DNA from: Nicotiana tabacum
Lineage: Eukaryota > Streptophyta > Magnoliopsida > Solanales > Solanaceae
Direction: 5' to 3'
NCBI RefSeq assembly: GCF_000715075.1
Contig: NC_134084.1
Coordinates: 98,312,411-98,376,410 of the forward strand
Length of the DNA: 64,000 nucleotides
Both the position numbers and the translations under genes were made by a program. The notes under the pieces are model-generated. The model saw only the letters and a program-made list of their open reading frames with translations. It was not told the origin of the DNA and ran no database searches. Below are positions 11,801 through 25,000 of the stretch, piece after piece; position 1 is the stretch's first letter; each line of letters begins with the position of its first letter.

Positions 11801-14800
11801 AGAAAACACACTTCTCAAATGTCTATGATACCGTGTATTACCTGTCCAACTTCAAAAGAACTTTGCTTTTCTTTGGGATCTGATGACTGACCAACCCAAA
11901 CAAACACTTCGGCATGTGTATCAAGTAATAAAACATCCTCAGTCGATAAATCATCTTGAGAGAAGTTGTAGATTTCTTCAATCTATCAAATGAGTAAAGC
12001 AAAAATTAAACCAGATATACAAGCTCTTCATGCATTAAAAAGCTTAATTTTGTATTCTAGGACCTTACCTCAAATTTTCCTGAACATCCACATATTTGCA
12101 TGAAAATCAATGGAAAAGATAGTTAGCGTATAACACTTTTTGTTTACCAAAAAAAAAAAAAGAGATATCTAACAAAGTTAAAACACACTTTCTTATTTGC
12201 AATCAAGAATCTTATGACATTAAGAGATCACGGATGCACCTTCATTAATTGAATAAGCAATCAAATGGGGATCTCTGGCGACCTCTGAAGCTACTTTCTT
12301 GCTGGTGTAACTTTGTTTTCCTCCAAGAGCAAACCAGAAAGTTGAGCTCTCTGTTCCTTCTTTAGCGTGTTTCACAGTTACTCCTGGCTGAGTTGAAGAA
12401 AACCAATAACAATCAGACAAACGCAGCATAAACTAGGACAAATAGGATACACTTAGATAACGGACAATCAGGACATATGTCAGGTGGAGAGGTGTTTGTG
12501 CAATCATTTCAAACTTTACCACTGTTTATTTGGAAAAAGTTCAGTATAGTGGGTACTATGTTTCATTGCCACACTGGCTATATAACTGGAGGTTGTATTT
12601 AAAGGATTTGGGTCACTGAAGGACTTGTATCACAACCTAGTGACCATAATTTGATCGAACTAGGTTCTTAAATTTTTTAATGTGTTTTCTTCAGTGTGTT
12701 TTAAGGAAATCACATTTCACATACGCGGCAACATCTTATCACGTGGAAAACAAGGTTTTCGTCAAAAAAGCTGATTGCATCCTCATCAGGCACCAACAGA
12801 GATAAAAACGCAAATCCCATGTAAAACTGCATAGCCAGATTTTTAAAACACATAACATGGAAAGCCAGATCTTGACAGTGGAAATATCAATATTAGGCCA
12901 TTAAAGCACTTTCACCTAAAACAATTACTATCTATATTACATATCCTAACAATTTTCGTCAAGGAATGATAAATGGGACACCCTTACCATTCAGGGTAGG
13001 TAACCATCTTGCATAGTGTACTTAAATTGTTAGGCCCTTTTAATTTGAGAAAAACAATGAAGAAAGAAGAAATACATTTTAATTACTATCCATGTCGCAA
13101 ATTCTTAACAGTCGTCAAGGAAGAATAACATGATCCAATCTTTCCATTTAAAGTCGGTTATCACCTTGTATAGCAGAACTTAAAAGATCAGGCCTTTCTA
13201 AGTTGAAAGAACAATGAAAAAGAAAGCATGCTCTCAAATTCAAGAAAAGTTCCCACCTTTAAGAATTCTGTAACTTTTGCTGCTAATTGCTGCTGCTCAT
13301 AGGTACTCTGGTTTCCATGCCAATTAAATACTGATGAGCCAGATTGCAGAAGAAAACACTCATTAGAGTTCAGTGAAGTTGCCACCTGACAGAGTTTAGA
13401 AACAAGAAAATAAAATAAGTAATCCAATTTTTAAATTTTCTAGCATAAGTTCACAATAGAGTTCATCATTATTGTTGGGTGCGAGAACAAAGGCTCACAT
13501 TGGTAGCTGAAAAGATTGTGAAGCTACATATAAAGTGTAGAATTACTCTTAATAGTGTGAGGTCTTTTTGGAAAATAGTTCGGGTTTGGTCCAAAGCGGA
13601 CACATCAAACCAGTAAAAATAGCACGGTATAGCTAGTTTTCTCGGACTGATCATTCAAAAATAGCCAGCATTTACGAAGTCAATGAAAAATAGCCACTAT
13701 TTTGCGGCAACAGAGACCGGTCCAGCATAATATACTGGAGTTCGGTGCACCTGTGATGAACTCCAGCATATTATGCTGGAACGGTATACTTTGCTGACTC
13801 CAGTATAATATACTGGAGCACCGGTGCTCCAAACTCCAGTATATTATACTGGACAATTATACTTGCTGGAACTCCAGTATAATATGTTGGAGTTCAAGCA
13901 TACTCATGCTGGAACTCCAATATAATATACTGACGTATTTTCCGGGTTTTAAACAGTGTTTTCGCTTAGATTTATCTTTACATGAAAAGTGGCTAAATTT
14001 CGATTACTTTTGAAACTGGGCTATTTTTGAACGACCAATTGTAAATCTGGCTATTTTTGAATTTCTCCCATCAAACCATGTTAAGAGTATCTTTGGCCAA
14101 TTGAGCCCAACAACCGTTATCAGAGCCCAAATTAAGATTGGGAAGCTACATATTAGGTGTAGTGTTACTCTTAATGATGGGAAGCCTTTTGGATAAAATC
14201 GTGCAGGCTTGGCCAAAGTGAACAATATCTATTTTTGGCTAGTTTAGCCCAACAATAATAAAACAATATGAACATGGCAAAGAAATTCAAAAATAACCAT
14301 ATTTACAAGTGGTCATTCAAAAATAGTCACAGTTTCAAAAGTAATCGAAATTTAGCCACTTTTCATGTAAAGATAAATCTGAACGAAAACACTATTCAAA
14401 ATCCAAAAAAATACTTTAGTATAATATACTGGAATTATACTGGAACTCCAGTATAAATTCCAGTATATTTATACCGGTCCAGCATAATAAAATGGAGTTC
14501 GGTGCTCCAATCTCCATTATATTATACTGGAACTTTCCGCGTGTTGAAGTTCCAACATAATATGCTGGAAGTTCATACATAGGTGCACCGATCTCCAGTA
14601 TATTAGGCTGGAACTTTCCGTGTTGCAGCAAAATAGTGGCTATTTTTCAGTGACTTCGCAAACGCTGGCTATTTTTGAATGACCAGTCCGAAAACTGGCT
14701 AGCCCGTGCTATTTTTACAGTGATGGACGGAAACACATACCCTAGATATAAAGAATGAACATATCAGCCTCAAACTACTAAAAAGATTCATAAAATCAAT

Positions 14801-17800
14801 TACATAGTAGCCCAAAAAGAGAAGAAATCTAGAAGGGTTGATAAGCATACAACATCAACTTGAACTGCTTTGTTGTTATGCACAGAAGTTCCAGATAATC
14901 GAATCAGTGCCACAGAATCAGCAGTGTAGGTTTCATCATTCAGGCCTTTGTCGGAAATATAATTTTTATATCCAGAGCTTAATCCACCCTGAGAAAACGA
15001 TAGAAATTCATTACAGTTATTAAATATGACAATTTACATTCTACAACAATAGCCCGAATTACACTGCATAACCGGTACCTTAAGGACCAACATGGGCTGG
15101 AAGATTGCAACAAATTGTGGCGGTTCTTTCCCTTGATATACGCGACCCTGGATAATGTTACAGGTCATACTAAAACTTCATACAGTTTTCTAGAGAAAAG
15201 AAGTGTCAAGAAGTAATACCAGCACTGGTCTCCCTTTAAGTGAATTGCACATTGTACTGGCCAATTTTGCAGCCGTATTTTGATCCTCCTGAATCCACAA
15301 CGTACAATGGACTGGATAAAGCCTTCAAATTTTGTCATATACATGAATATAAAGTAGAAAGGACGACAATGTAGAGATAAATAGTCCATCAATCCTAACT
15401 TCACTTTCTATTTTAATCCCTTCTGCTTCACTATTTCTGCTTTCGCTAAAAGGAAAAGTTTATCAAACTCCAAATATTCAAACTAAGATAAACTACTATT
15501 ATAGCACTATATTACTTATCTGTCGTACCTGACATTCTTCAAACGTAATACCTTAATATTATGCCTTTCAATTTTCAACTATTGTACTAGGCATTTCAAC
15601 AAAATTTATTTTCTAGATCTCTGTGCTAGTCAGATGAGTCATAAATATAGCAAGTATATATATATAAAACTAATTTACGAAGGACGAAATTCTTATATGA
15701 TGGCATTACATTTCACTTCAGTTTCCTTTCTCCACCTTTTCGAGTCTACAGCAAGGAGAAGAGAAGAGAGATTTTACAAGGTCATCCAAATAGATCCTAT
15801 TTGAATACATGAAAATAACAAGAGTATGTGGACCTTCATTTCTTATCACTATTTATGAGCATACAATTTTTTATAAGTAATTAAAATTAAAATAGAAGAG
15901 GGGATTTTTATCCCAATGTCTACATGGCATGCCAATTGAATTACTAATAACAAGAAAAGATGTGTAGGCCCTTATATTGCAGTGACAATCTACATTACCT
16001 CAATGCTATCCTTTCCAATCCACCAGGATAGATAATAATCTTCTTTCCTTTCATTAGAGTGGTATGTGTAAAGAACTATATAGCAATCTCCACTGTAGAA
16101 TTTACCAATATCATCTCCGGGCACAGTGCTCTTTGCACTGCCGTTGATACGCCAGACCTAGTAAAATCGTACGTTTTTAGCGAAGACCAAGCAAGCAATA
16201 TCAACAGACGAATTATAATCAAAAGGATATCATAATGATGATCAGACCTCTATTTTTCCACCCCCTTCAAGCAACGGCGGGACTTCCTCATTTGCAGGAG
16301 TATTTTTGCTACCACCTTTAACACCAACCCCTTGTTGCTTCAGCAAAGCTGTATAAATGCGACAATGTCAAATAAAACTGCTTCCAACAAACATGTATCA
16401 ATTCTACAAGTTTCAAACTAATCTACCTGCTACTTTTCCTCTTCCCTCCTCAGCGGCTGGTACAGACCCTGAAGGCCAAGAGTCAAAGCTGGACTTGAAT
16501 GAGTGTGTTTCATAGCCTTGAATAAGTCGGGTTACATGTGTTGACTTTGGTCTATTTTGACTGGTAAGATACTCCTGTGGATAAATTTAGTCAATTAGTC
16601 ATGAGAATTTCACCATAAAAGAAAATTCTGGAGTTAAAAGCTATTATTATTCTACCTCTGCAGCTTGAATGGCAGCTTTCCTCTCTTCCAATTGAGTTAC
16701 ACGGCCAACCCAAATAAATACCTCAGCACCACAATCCAAAAGATAGCATTTATTGTTCTCTAAGCTAGATTTTGAAAGTTCACCGTCCACGGGACTGACT
16801 TGACCATCAGTAATGCTACAAAAAGAGGAAAAAGTTCAACTTTAGCACCAACACCAGCAAAAGGTTGATTTAAAAGTTCAATGATGAGAAAGTAGCAAGC
16901 ACTAGGGATATAATAAACACAGATATGCAAATATATTATAAAAATTAACTAGACCAATTCAAGTATAAAGATCCTCTTTAGTGGAAAGAAGTACTATCCA
17001 ACAGTAAAAGGTTAGCCAAGGATGTTTTGAATACTTTGTATTAAGTGTCATAAGCTAGAGACCATAACATTACCACTATAATTACAGGCAATAAACAAGA
17101 ACTTTACCTAATTCGTTCATGTCCATCTGATGGAATAATATAAATTGGCTTAACTTGATGGAATAATAGTTATGTAGCTCACAGTAAAGACAGGTATAGA
17201 ACAGTAGAATTCAACGATACCTATAAAGTTTTGCAGGTGTCTTCTCGGGCACAATATCATCTTCACTAGCAACCTTTTTGCCAATTGGAGCAAAGCCACC
17301 AAAGAGCACCCAGAACGAACCGGAATCCGACTCAGCTTGTAAATTTCCATCATCTGGGGTATGCAATAGATATAAGGAGCAGTTCCACATGAATACAATA
17401 GAATATTAACGAAGTACAGAAAAAGGTCTGAAGCTCTTCATTAGGACCGAAACATGACATATATATCAAAAACAGATATATATGAACTCTGTCGGATTTA
17501 TTTTGTCCCTTATTCTAGATGATTGAATCATTTGAGGCACATACTATACAAATCCATAGCATGTAGACACACTAAATTTTATGCATAATTTAGGAACACT
17601 GTTTCTAAAAGTCTTGCTTTAACTTTGACAATTAAATTTACCAAACTTCAGAATGAATCTGACCCATAATTTTCTAAAGCAAAAAAAATCATGGTACGAA
17701 GTATAAAATACTATAGAAATCTGCCAAATAGATATGCTTTAGCTGCAGAAAATCCAAATAGACTAAGAATATTTGACGGCTAGAAAAAGAATTTCAACAA

Positions 17801-19166
17801 CAAACTTAAACTACAGCAATTTAACTGGGATAGAAGGAGTATAATAAATATGTATTACTTGCTTACTTCTTATGTTTGAATTTCCGAGGCTTGTACTTAC
17901 CAACAATTGCAACATCACACGTCCCCTCGTGATACTTGTCCTTCAAGAACGGAATAACTTCTAGTGCTTTGGCCCTCTCCTGGATGTTAGAATTTGCACC
18001 ATTGAACTGATATATCTTGTCTTTAGAGTCCAGAATGAACACATCATCATGATTTAGAGAGGACCGGGAAAATGGGACCTGATACAAATCTCAGCTTAAA
18101 TAAGTAATCTTCAACCACAACTGAACTAGATGACATATTCTAAACAAGCTCATGCAGTAAGTTTTTTATGCTTCTGTACCTGCTTCATCCTGACAACGCG
18201 TTTACCCTTGCAGATATACAACCTTGTTTCAAATTCTTCCTCTTCTGGTTTCTTGAATCCAGACGCAATACCACCTTCCAATGGTATAATGCATGGCTTA
18301 AAGTATGATAAAAATTTGTCAGATTCATGACCTTGGATTTCCCTATGCTGTACTGCTCGCCCTCCAAGAATCGCATCAAGCTCAACAGTTTTGATAGCTG
18401 CAGTTCCAGCTTCATCCTGACATAGCATCCACATTTTAGAAACTGGAAAAGAAAATTATAAATCTGCTTGAATAGCTGCTAAGAATGAAGATTGATTTCA
18501 CACCTGACTAGTATCCTTTCCAAGCCAGAAGTGTATATCATAAATATAAGAACCTCCCTTGCCTGAAGTTGTCTGCAATTATAGATGAACATGTGATAGG
18601 AGTAGGAATATTAGACATGAATGAAGCTTTTCTCCCTAGATAAAGGAGGTACATGTAAAGCCAAAGATTTTTGCATCTATGCACCTGCAAGACGATGTAA
18701 GAATCACCCGAGTAGAATTTACCATATTCAGACTTCTGCAATGGAACTGGTTGGAAATCCTCAATTCTCCAAATTTCGGTCCCTCTAGATAGAGTTAAGC
18801 TCAACTCTAATGTCTGGAAAGTTTCTATAGGCCACGTTCGGCAGTAAAACAATTAACATAACTCTCAAGTTAAAAAATTTCCCGCAGCTATATTTGGCAG
18901 TGGAAATAATGAACATAAAAGGTGCAGAACATTTACAGGAAAAGCTCGGTGTACCCCTTATTTATTTTGTTTTTTATAGGTCTTCAGCCTACCCTCCATA
19001 AAGGCAGGGTGCTGAGAAAATCCCAACAGTGTTTCAAAACTGATCAATACTCATTTCAAACTTACTTCCATGTAACTAATCAAGAACCACATTTTTGCAG
19101 CAAAGGATACATTCTCTGATCCGCACCCTGAAATGCAGGTTCTAAGGCTTTAACAGAGTTAGGCAT
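8894..19166 (-). CDS. VLN: Villin, six gelsolin repeats plus headpiece (VLN2/VLN3-like)
   Basis: Actin-filament bundling, capping and severing protein of the villin/gelsolin family, acting in the cytoplasm. Minus-strand coding exons: 19166-19111, 18784-18685, 18572-18504, 18416-18180, 18078-17901, 17353-17221, 16815-16656, 16574-16427, 16348-16248, 16157-15999, 15288-15220, 15147-15079, 14988-14851, 13385-13257, 12387-12240, 12079-12069, 11982-11842, 11758-11633, 10529-10467, 10037-9779, 9316-9090, 9007-8894. They sum to 2835 nt, 944 residues, all introns GT..AG and all phases consistent. Gelsolin repeats lie at about 20-140, 150-260, 270-375, 395-510, 520-630 and 640-745. A Ser/Ala-rich linker follows (746-880), then the headpiece (881-944) with KLPKWKQ at 928-934 and a basic KKK before the final DLF. 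The ATG is the first in the exon, and the N-terminus matches the family. Length is close to other plant villins (about 950-975). No lesion seen, so probably functional. Confidence 0.95.
11051..11360. repeat. Two related ~110 bp direct repeats in villin intron (TRIM-like)
   Basis: Segments 11051-11160 and 11252-11360 share order and words (ACGGG, TATATAAAGAAA, AAGCCTTAGA, CTTAGGCCCAAAG, GGA-AATAT, GACTGG). The 91 bases between hold GATATCAGAGGC, loosely like a primer-binding site. They lie in the intron between coding exons 18 and 19. Related single copies occur near 13505-13610 and 14130-14240. A small TRIM-type retroelement is possible; not proven. Confidence 0.45.
12069..12079 (-). other. 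VLN: 11-base microexon of villin
   Basis: The flanking exons leave a gap of four residues in the conserved GKFE-IEEIYNF region. The only sequence that fills it in phase is GAAAATTTGAG, preceded by TTCAG and followed by GTAAGG. With the last G of the previous exon it encodes Gly-Lys-Phe-Glu. The neighbouring introns are 160 and 86 nt. Confidence 0.88.
13612..14722. repeat. Large inverted repeat (foldback) in villin intron 13
   Basis: Two diverged copies of a ~450 bp element in opposite orientation: 13612-14072 and 14280-14722. Each has GTAAAAATAGCACGG-type and AATTCAAAAATA-type ends. Each carries inside it several near-palindromes of the form CCAGTATAATATACTGGAG. The spacer 14073-14279 holds a TGTTACTCTTAATG-type repeat related to 13505-13611. 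The whole lies between coding exons 13 and 14, so the pre-mRNA could form a long hairpin. Confidence 0.75.
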
Positions 19167-19839
19167 GATGCAAAATCTTTCCTGTTACAGCTTCTTTTGA
19201 GGAAGAAAGAGAAACTAGATTGTTGAGCTCCTAAGTTCTGAACACCAACTGCACAGAAAAAAATGGACATGAGCAAGATTAGCGTTAAGTATAGAAAAAA
19301 ACTTCATTACCATATCAGCAACAAATTCAGGACTTCATTAAATAGCCAGCACACCAAATATCATCTTCATGTGTGTGTGTATACAGAAGTGAATCTTCAC
19401 TGTAGGAAACATCTGAAGCCATGATATAGTTCCAGTTCCCAACTTGTCCTCATAAAACTTATTCTTGAAGGTACCAATTGTCGGCCCCACTAATTCAGTC
19501 AAAATCTTCATATATTAGCCTCAATCACAGTCAACAGAAACAGTAACAAGTAACAACAACAGAGTCTCAATCCTAACTAGTTCCAGTGGCAAAATGAATA
19601 CTCAATATCCCCTTTGCTCCACTTGGTCCTGTTTCATATCAATACTCGATATGTTATCTTTAGAAACAAATTAGGGGCACTTTAACACTAGAAGTTCCCT
19701 ACATTTTCTACTAATATACAACTCTCTAAGCACGCTAAAATAATTTCTGAAAAGTACTAGACCTAATACAACTTACCAATCTGACTAAACTTTAATCAAA
19801 GTACTTTTTGTAGCATAACTGGATTTTTAGAGATAGTGT

Positions 19840-20110
19840 GCTTTTTCAGACAAGTTTCTTCACATGATTATAGGTATACTTTATCCCTTTTTAATACTTC
19901 CAATCATCATAATGTCACACTTATTGAGTGGTACATTTGGAATTCTACGTAGAACATGGTCAAACCATCTCATGCGACCTTATCTCTTTTTATCCTCATG
20001 TATATTACTTGTACCTTCCATCAATTATTACATTTTTGATCTTGTCTAATCTTCTACCTTACTTTCAAGAGCGTTTCTAGAAGTTCGAGCTTTTAATTGA
20101 CCCATCACAT
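19840..20110. repeat. Possible LINE-derived fragment in villin leader intron
   Basis: Words such as CATGTATATTACTTGTACC and GATCTTGTCTAATCTTC resemble plant RTE-type LINE 3' coding sequence read on the minus strand, like that at 26977-27674. No continuous frame. Weak evidence. Confidence 0.25.
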
Positions 20111-20699
20111 TCAACAGTAGCCTATAAAAGTTGATACTTTCAATTAATCCACCAGTAAATGCAGGTAGGGGGAGAATGAGTCACGGGCCAACTCATTGCG
20201 TCCACTATTGAATAACCCTGGCCTGGTAGGAGAAAGAGATCCCCTTCAATAAATATGCATGACCCTGAAACCTATCTAGGAATTTGGTTGTGTCTTTATT
20301 GTTCTGCAATCTGATATATTCTTTGTCATCATTCCATCCAAATTCCAATAAATTTAGTCCAATGTAGGTCATTTAAGCATTTAAGTTCTTTCATTCTTCA
20401 GAATGTCATTTATACTGCAGATATGGATTAATCTGCTCCTCAGCCGGTTTAGAAAAGCCAGACAAGTTTCCAAGAATAGGGCTCTCAGATTCCTAATGTG
20501 TAGTTGCTATGCTATGTTTTGGGTGCGTATGGCAACGGTAAAGCTTTATTTACACCCACCCCACCCACCCCCCTAAAAAAAAAGAAAAAGGCTAAACTAA
20601 TTTGCATTAGAACTCAAAGCAAGGGAAACCATATTTTTATCACCCTAAAATGCACCCCCAACAACTAATGATCTATTGTGAGATTACCTAATAACTAAT

Positions 20700-20811
20700 G
20701 TTGCTCAAACTCTCCAAAATGCTGCCGCATCCGTGTCGGATCCTCCAAAGTGTACTACTTTTAAGGATCCGACACGCACCTGGTTGCATTATTGGAGAGT
20801 TCAAGCATAGC
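20700..20811. repeat. Short inverted-repeat MITE in villin leader intron
   Basis: TTGCTCAAACTCTCCAA at the left pairs with TTGGAGAGTTCAAGCA at the right, and CCGTGTCGGATCC pairs with GGATCCGACACGC around a short AT loop. This foldback family is common in Solanaceae genomes. It is too short to code for anything. Confidence 0.75.
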
Positions 20812-21203
20812 TAATAACCACAGCTGCATGGAACATTTAGCTAGTAAAACACCCTACTTCGAGAATTAGACTCTAAAACCACAAGAAACCCTCAAAACTA
20901 GCATTAAATATCAAGAACCAATTTCAAAAGATTGACAGACCAAACATATTCTTCATATCAAATGATAATTGCTTAATCAATCAATACATAAACTTAGGTA
21001 ATGAAGAAACCACATCATTACTCATTAGATTAACATAAACAAGACTAACATTAACCAAAAAACAACAAAAAAAACAAAAGGGCAGAAATCATAACAACAA
21101 ACTCTAAACAAAAAATTATATTAAAATGTAGATATCAAATAGAATCCAATAAAACAAGAAATCAACGAGAATTAATCAAAATACGGGAAGAGTCAAACGC
21201 ACC

Positions 21204-21421
21204 TCAGGAGATCTTTGTGAACGTGTTGATAGAGAGAGAATAAAGAAAAGGGTACAACAGAGGAGAAGACGAGCTGGCAAATATAAAAGAGAGAGAGAGA
21301 GAGGAAAAGGGAGGGAATAATAATTGCAGTTAATGGGCTGCAATGTTTTTCTTTTTCCTTCCCTTTCTCTCTCTGTCTAACTTTTTGAGCCTTTTGAGAT
21401 TTGATTGCAGAAAATATGATA
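21204..21421 (-). promoter_or_regulatory. VLN: Villin proximal promoter region
   Basis: Sequence directly upstream of the first 5' UTR exon. On the minus strand it is rich in CT runs (GA runs 21288-21303 on plus, CTTTTTCC-type runs near 21350), a pyrimidine-patch style of plant promoter. I see no canonical TATAAA on the minus strand at the right distance. The exact start site is unknown. Confidence 0.4.
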
Positions 21422-21635
21422 CTCCCTCCGTTTCAATTTATGCGAAACTATTTTTCTTTAGTCCGTACAAAAAAGAATGACTTCTTTCTTTATTTGGAAA
21501 CAATTTACCTTTACACAATAATTTATAGCCACAAAAAATATATGTGCCTCATTTTACATCACAAAATTAAAAGTCTTCTCTCTTTTCTTAAACTCCGTGC
21601 CGAATCAAATTGGTTCACATAAATTGAAACGGAGG
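21422..21635. mobile_element. Stowaway-type MITE
   Basis: Terminal inverted repeats CTCCCTCCGTTTCAATTTAT and its near-complement ending CGGAGG, about 214 bp apart, flanked by TA on both sides (21420-21421 and 21636-21637). TIR and TA duplication are typical of Tc1/mariner-related Stowaway MITEs. It sits about 200 bp upstream of the villin 5' UTR exon. Confidence 0.88.
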
Positions 21636-21810
21636 TAGTAATTCTTTTGCAGACAGAATATGCGGAAACGAAGAAAGGCGTAATATACTTTCACAGAGAG
21701 GGAAAGAAAAGGAGTTGAATGATAATGATGGCGTTGACGAGAGAGATGAAAAAGATTTTACTCACTACACTTACTAAATTTAGACAAAGATCAGGTTTTA
21801 ATAACAACAT

Positions 21811-22052
21811 AGACACAAAAAGTTGATTTATTTATTGAATCAAAGCAATCTTTAAATACAAGTGACAAACCAATTCCCTAAACTAACTCCTATTCCAGAG
21901 GAGGATTAAATTACTTGCTAAACAAACTCCTTGAATAAGGAGATTTATTTGAGAAGATAAAGGAATAACAAAATCCTAACTACTAGCTAAAGACTTGGTC
22001 AAAACGGTAAGGAAAGCAATAAAGTAGCTTATGGTTAACTTATGCTCTAATA
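21811..22052 (-). repeat. Copia-2 3' LTR
   Basis: Near-identical to 26548-26778. On the minus strand it starts TATTAGAGCATAAG and ends near TTTTTGTGTCT, so it lacks a canonical TG..CA. A few single-base changes and a small indel separate the copies. Confidence 0.85.
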
Positions 22053-22060
22053 CGCCCCCC

Positions 22061-25000
22061 TCAAGTTAGGCAGTGTGTAACTACGCCTAGCTTGAATAAG
22101 TGCCTGTCAAAGGCTGGCTTTGGTAACGCTTTGGTGAGGGTATCCGCGAGCTGATCTGCAGTATGAATATGAACAATGCGAACTTGATTCTGTTGGACTT
22201 GCTTGCGAACAAAGTGAAAGTCCACCGCAATGTGTTTCATGCGGCTATGGAAGACTAGATTTTCGCATAAATAAGTTGCACCAACATTGTCACAGTAAAT
22301 GGTTGGTGCTTGTGGAATTGAAACATGTAGTTCATTTAGCAGATTCGTCACCCAATTTGTTTTAGCAAGTGCATTTGCAACCGCTCGATACTCTGCTTCG
22401 GTTGATGAGCAAGCAACTGTTCTTTGTTTCCTGGATGACCAGCTCACAGGATTTTGGCCAAAAAATAGTATATAACCAGTAGTGGAGGCTCGATCACTCG
22501 CATCTCCAGCCCAATCCGCATCAGAATACATGTGTAGCTTGAAATCGTTGTCTCTTTGAATGTGAAGACCAAACTGAATTGTTCCTTGAAGATACCTGGG
22601 TACTCGTTTGAGTGCTTTCCAGTGTAGTTAAGATGGGGAGTGCATAAATTGAGACAATTTGTTCACTGAGAAACTTATGTCTGGACGAGTGAAAGACAAG
22701 TACTGTAGTTTTCCAAGAACTCTCCTGTAGCGAGTGGCATCAGTTGGTTCCACTCCATCATTTTGTTGAAGCACTTCACTGGAACTCATTGGAGTTTTTG
22801 CGGAATTGCAGTCTTTCATATTTTCTTCAGAGAGGATTTCACTGATGTAGTTGGATTGCGATAGAGTAATTCCATCTGCAACACGAAGCACCTCAACTCC
22901 GAGAAAAAAGTTAAGGTTTCTGAGATCCTTAATGGAAAAACGGCCAGCAATACAATATATAGCCTGATTTACATATGAGCTATGGCTCCCTGTGATGATG
23001 ATATCTTCGACATAGACAAGCACATACAACACGCTGTTCGACACTTTGCGAATGAAAAGTGATGCATCAGATTCGGACTTGACAAATCCCAAATAAAGAA
23101 AGAACGTCTTAAGTTCATTGTACTAGGCCCGAGGAGCTTGCTTGAGTCCGTATATAGCTTTCTTTAGGCGACATATATGTGAGGAAAGCTGCTCGTCTTC
23201 AAAACCCGGAGGTTGGACCATGTAGACTTCTTCTTCTAGGTGACCCTACAATAACGCATTGTTGACATCAAGCTAACGTATGGGCCAATTTTGCTGGACA
23301 GTAATTGAAAGCACCAAACGCACAGTAGTCGGTTTGAAAACCGGACTAAATGTAGCGTGAAAGTCAATTCCAGGACGTTGCGTAAACCCCTTTGCAATAA
23401 GACAAGCCTTGTAGTGATCGATTGTCCCATCAGCTTTTCTCTTTAACCTATATAACCACTTGCAAGAAACAATATTTTTTGTGGGGTCATGTGGTACCAA
23501 TTCCCATGTCTGATTATTCAATAATGCATCAAATTCACTTTTCATTGCTCTCTGCCACTCTGGGTGTTTGTTAGCTTATTTAAAACTGGTAGGGGGTGAT
23601 GGTGGGGGATAAGTGAGCCATGAAGTCATGGATTATTTTCAGTTTATGAATTATGTTTTGTGAATGAGTCACAACACGATTTGGAGGAGGGAGAGAAGGT
23701 TGTTGTGGTTCTGTGACTGGAAGTGGTTCGAGGGAAGGTTGTGAGGGTTGCGGAGTTGAGGCAGTGGTACGAGCAACAGTGGTTTGGCCAGTAGATGTCA
23801 TTTTGGTCGTTCTACGACTGTATACAATTGGTAAAGATGGTGATTGAGGATGCAGGACTGAGGTGAATGGTTGTTGAGAATATATAGGTATTGAGGAAGG
23901 GGGTAGTGATAATGTACGTAGTGATTGTGGAGGAGAGGAGGCATTTGAATGTCTTGGGATAACTGTTGGGGATGGCAATGGGGGATAAGATTGGGTATCA
24001 TTAAGATCAGGAGGAGCAACAGAATTTGTAGGAGGAGAAGTAGAAGACGTACCTGTAGTTGCAGATTCTGTTGGAGCACAGGCAGAGGATACAGTGTCCT
24101 TTTGAGCGTTGGTTTCTGTATTTGGGATAAGTATAGGATTGGGTAATTCACTTATTATGGGAGGAGAAAAAATAGGAGATTTTGTTGGATTAGTTTCAGT
24201 TAGGTTTTCCCATGCAAGAGTTTTAAAATTTGAAAAGATATTCTGAAAAGGAAAATTATGTTCAAAAAATTTTACATCTCTAGATAAATATATTTTGGAA
24301 GATTTCGGATCAAAACATTGATGACCATAATAATTTAAAGAATAACCTAAATAAACACAAGGTGTTGATCGTGGCTCTAATTTATTTTTTGAATAGGGTT
24401 TGAGCCAGGGATAACAGAGATACCCAAATTTTTTTAAAGAATTATAATCTGGATCGTTACCAAACAATATTTGAAAAGGTGATTTATTTTGTAAAAGTGA
24501 GGTTGGCAAGCGATTTATGAGATAAACCGCATGTTGACAAGCAAATGACCAAAGAGTCGGTGGAAGCGAAGCTTCATGAAGTAAAGTTCTTGCCGTTTCA
24601 ATAATATGTCTGTGACGTCGTTCGGCAAGAGCGACTCTTTGGGGGGTGTATGGGGGAGATAAAAGATGTTCAATACCCTGAGAACTTATGTATGGATTAA
24701 GACTTTTATATTCGCCACCACCATCAGTATAGATAGAAAGAATTTTTGTATTGAAACGACGTTCCATTAATGCTTGATAATTTTTGAAAAGGTCTTTAAC
24801 CTCACTTTTATTTTTTAATGTATATAGCCAAGTATATTTGGTGTATTGATCAACAAAAATGCAGTAATATGATTTTTTGTCAATCGATAAAATCGGAGAA
24901 GGACCCCATAAATCACTAAATATTGTTTGAAATGGTTTGGTACTTGATACAGTAGGATTCTGAAAAAGATGGCGATGAGCCTTATTCAATGAACAAGAAT

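Larger units (their letters stand above)
19167..21300 (-). other. VLN: Villin 5' UTR and leader intron
   Basis: The exon holding the ATG extends upstream to 19248, where TTTTTCTGTGCAG forms an acceptor. A donor CTGAG|GTGCGT ends a CT-rich non-coding exon at 21203. The leader intron (19249-21202) is about 1.95 kb and carries repeats. The start of the first exon is not fixed by sequence; it is probably within 21230-21300. Confidence 0.65.

Noticed and set aside
18150..18434. Villin exon 4 frame as a stand-alone small gene
   Set aside because: It has perfect splice sites at both ends and joins in phase with neighbouring villin exons.
23798..24151. Leu/Pro-rich minus-strand frame inside Copia-2
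   Set aside because: Shadow of the Ser/Thr/Pro-rich linker between integrase and RT in another frame.
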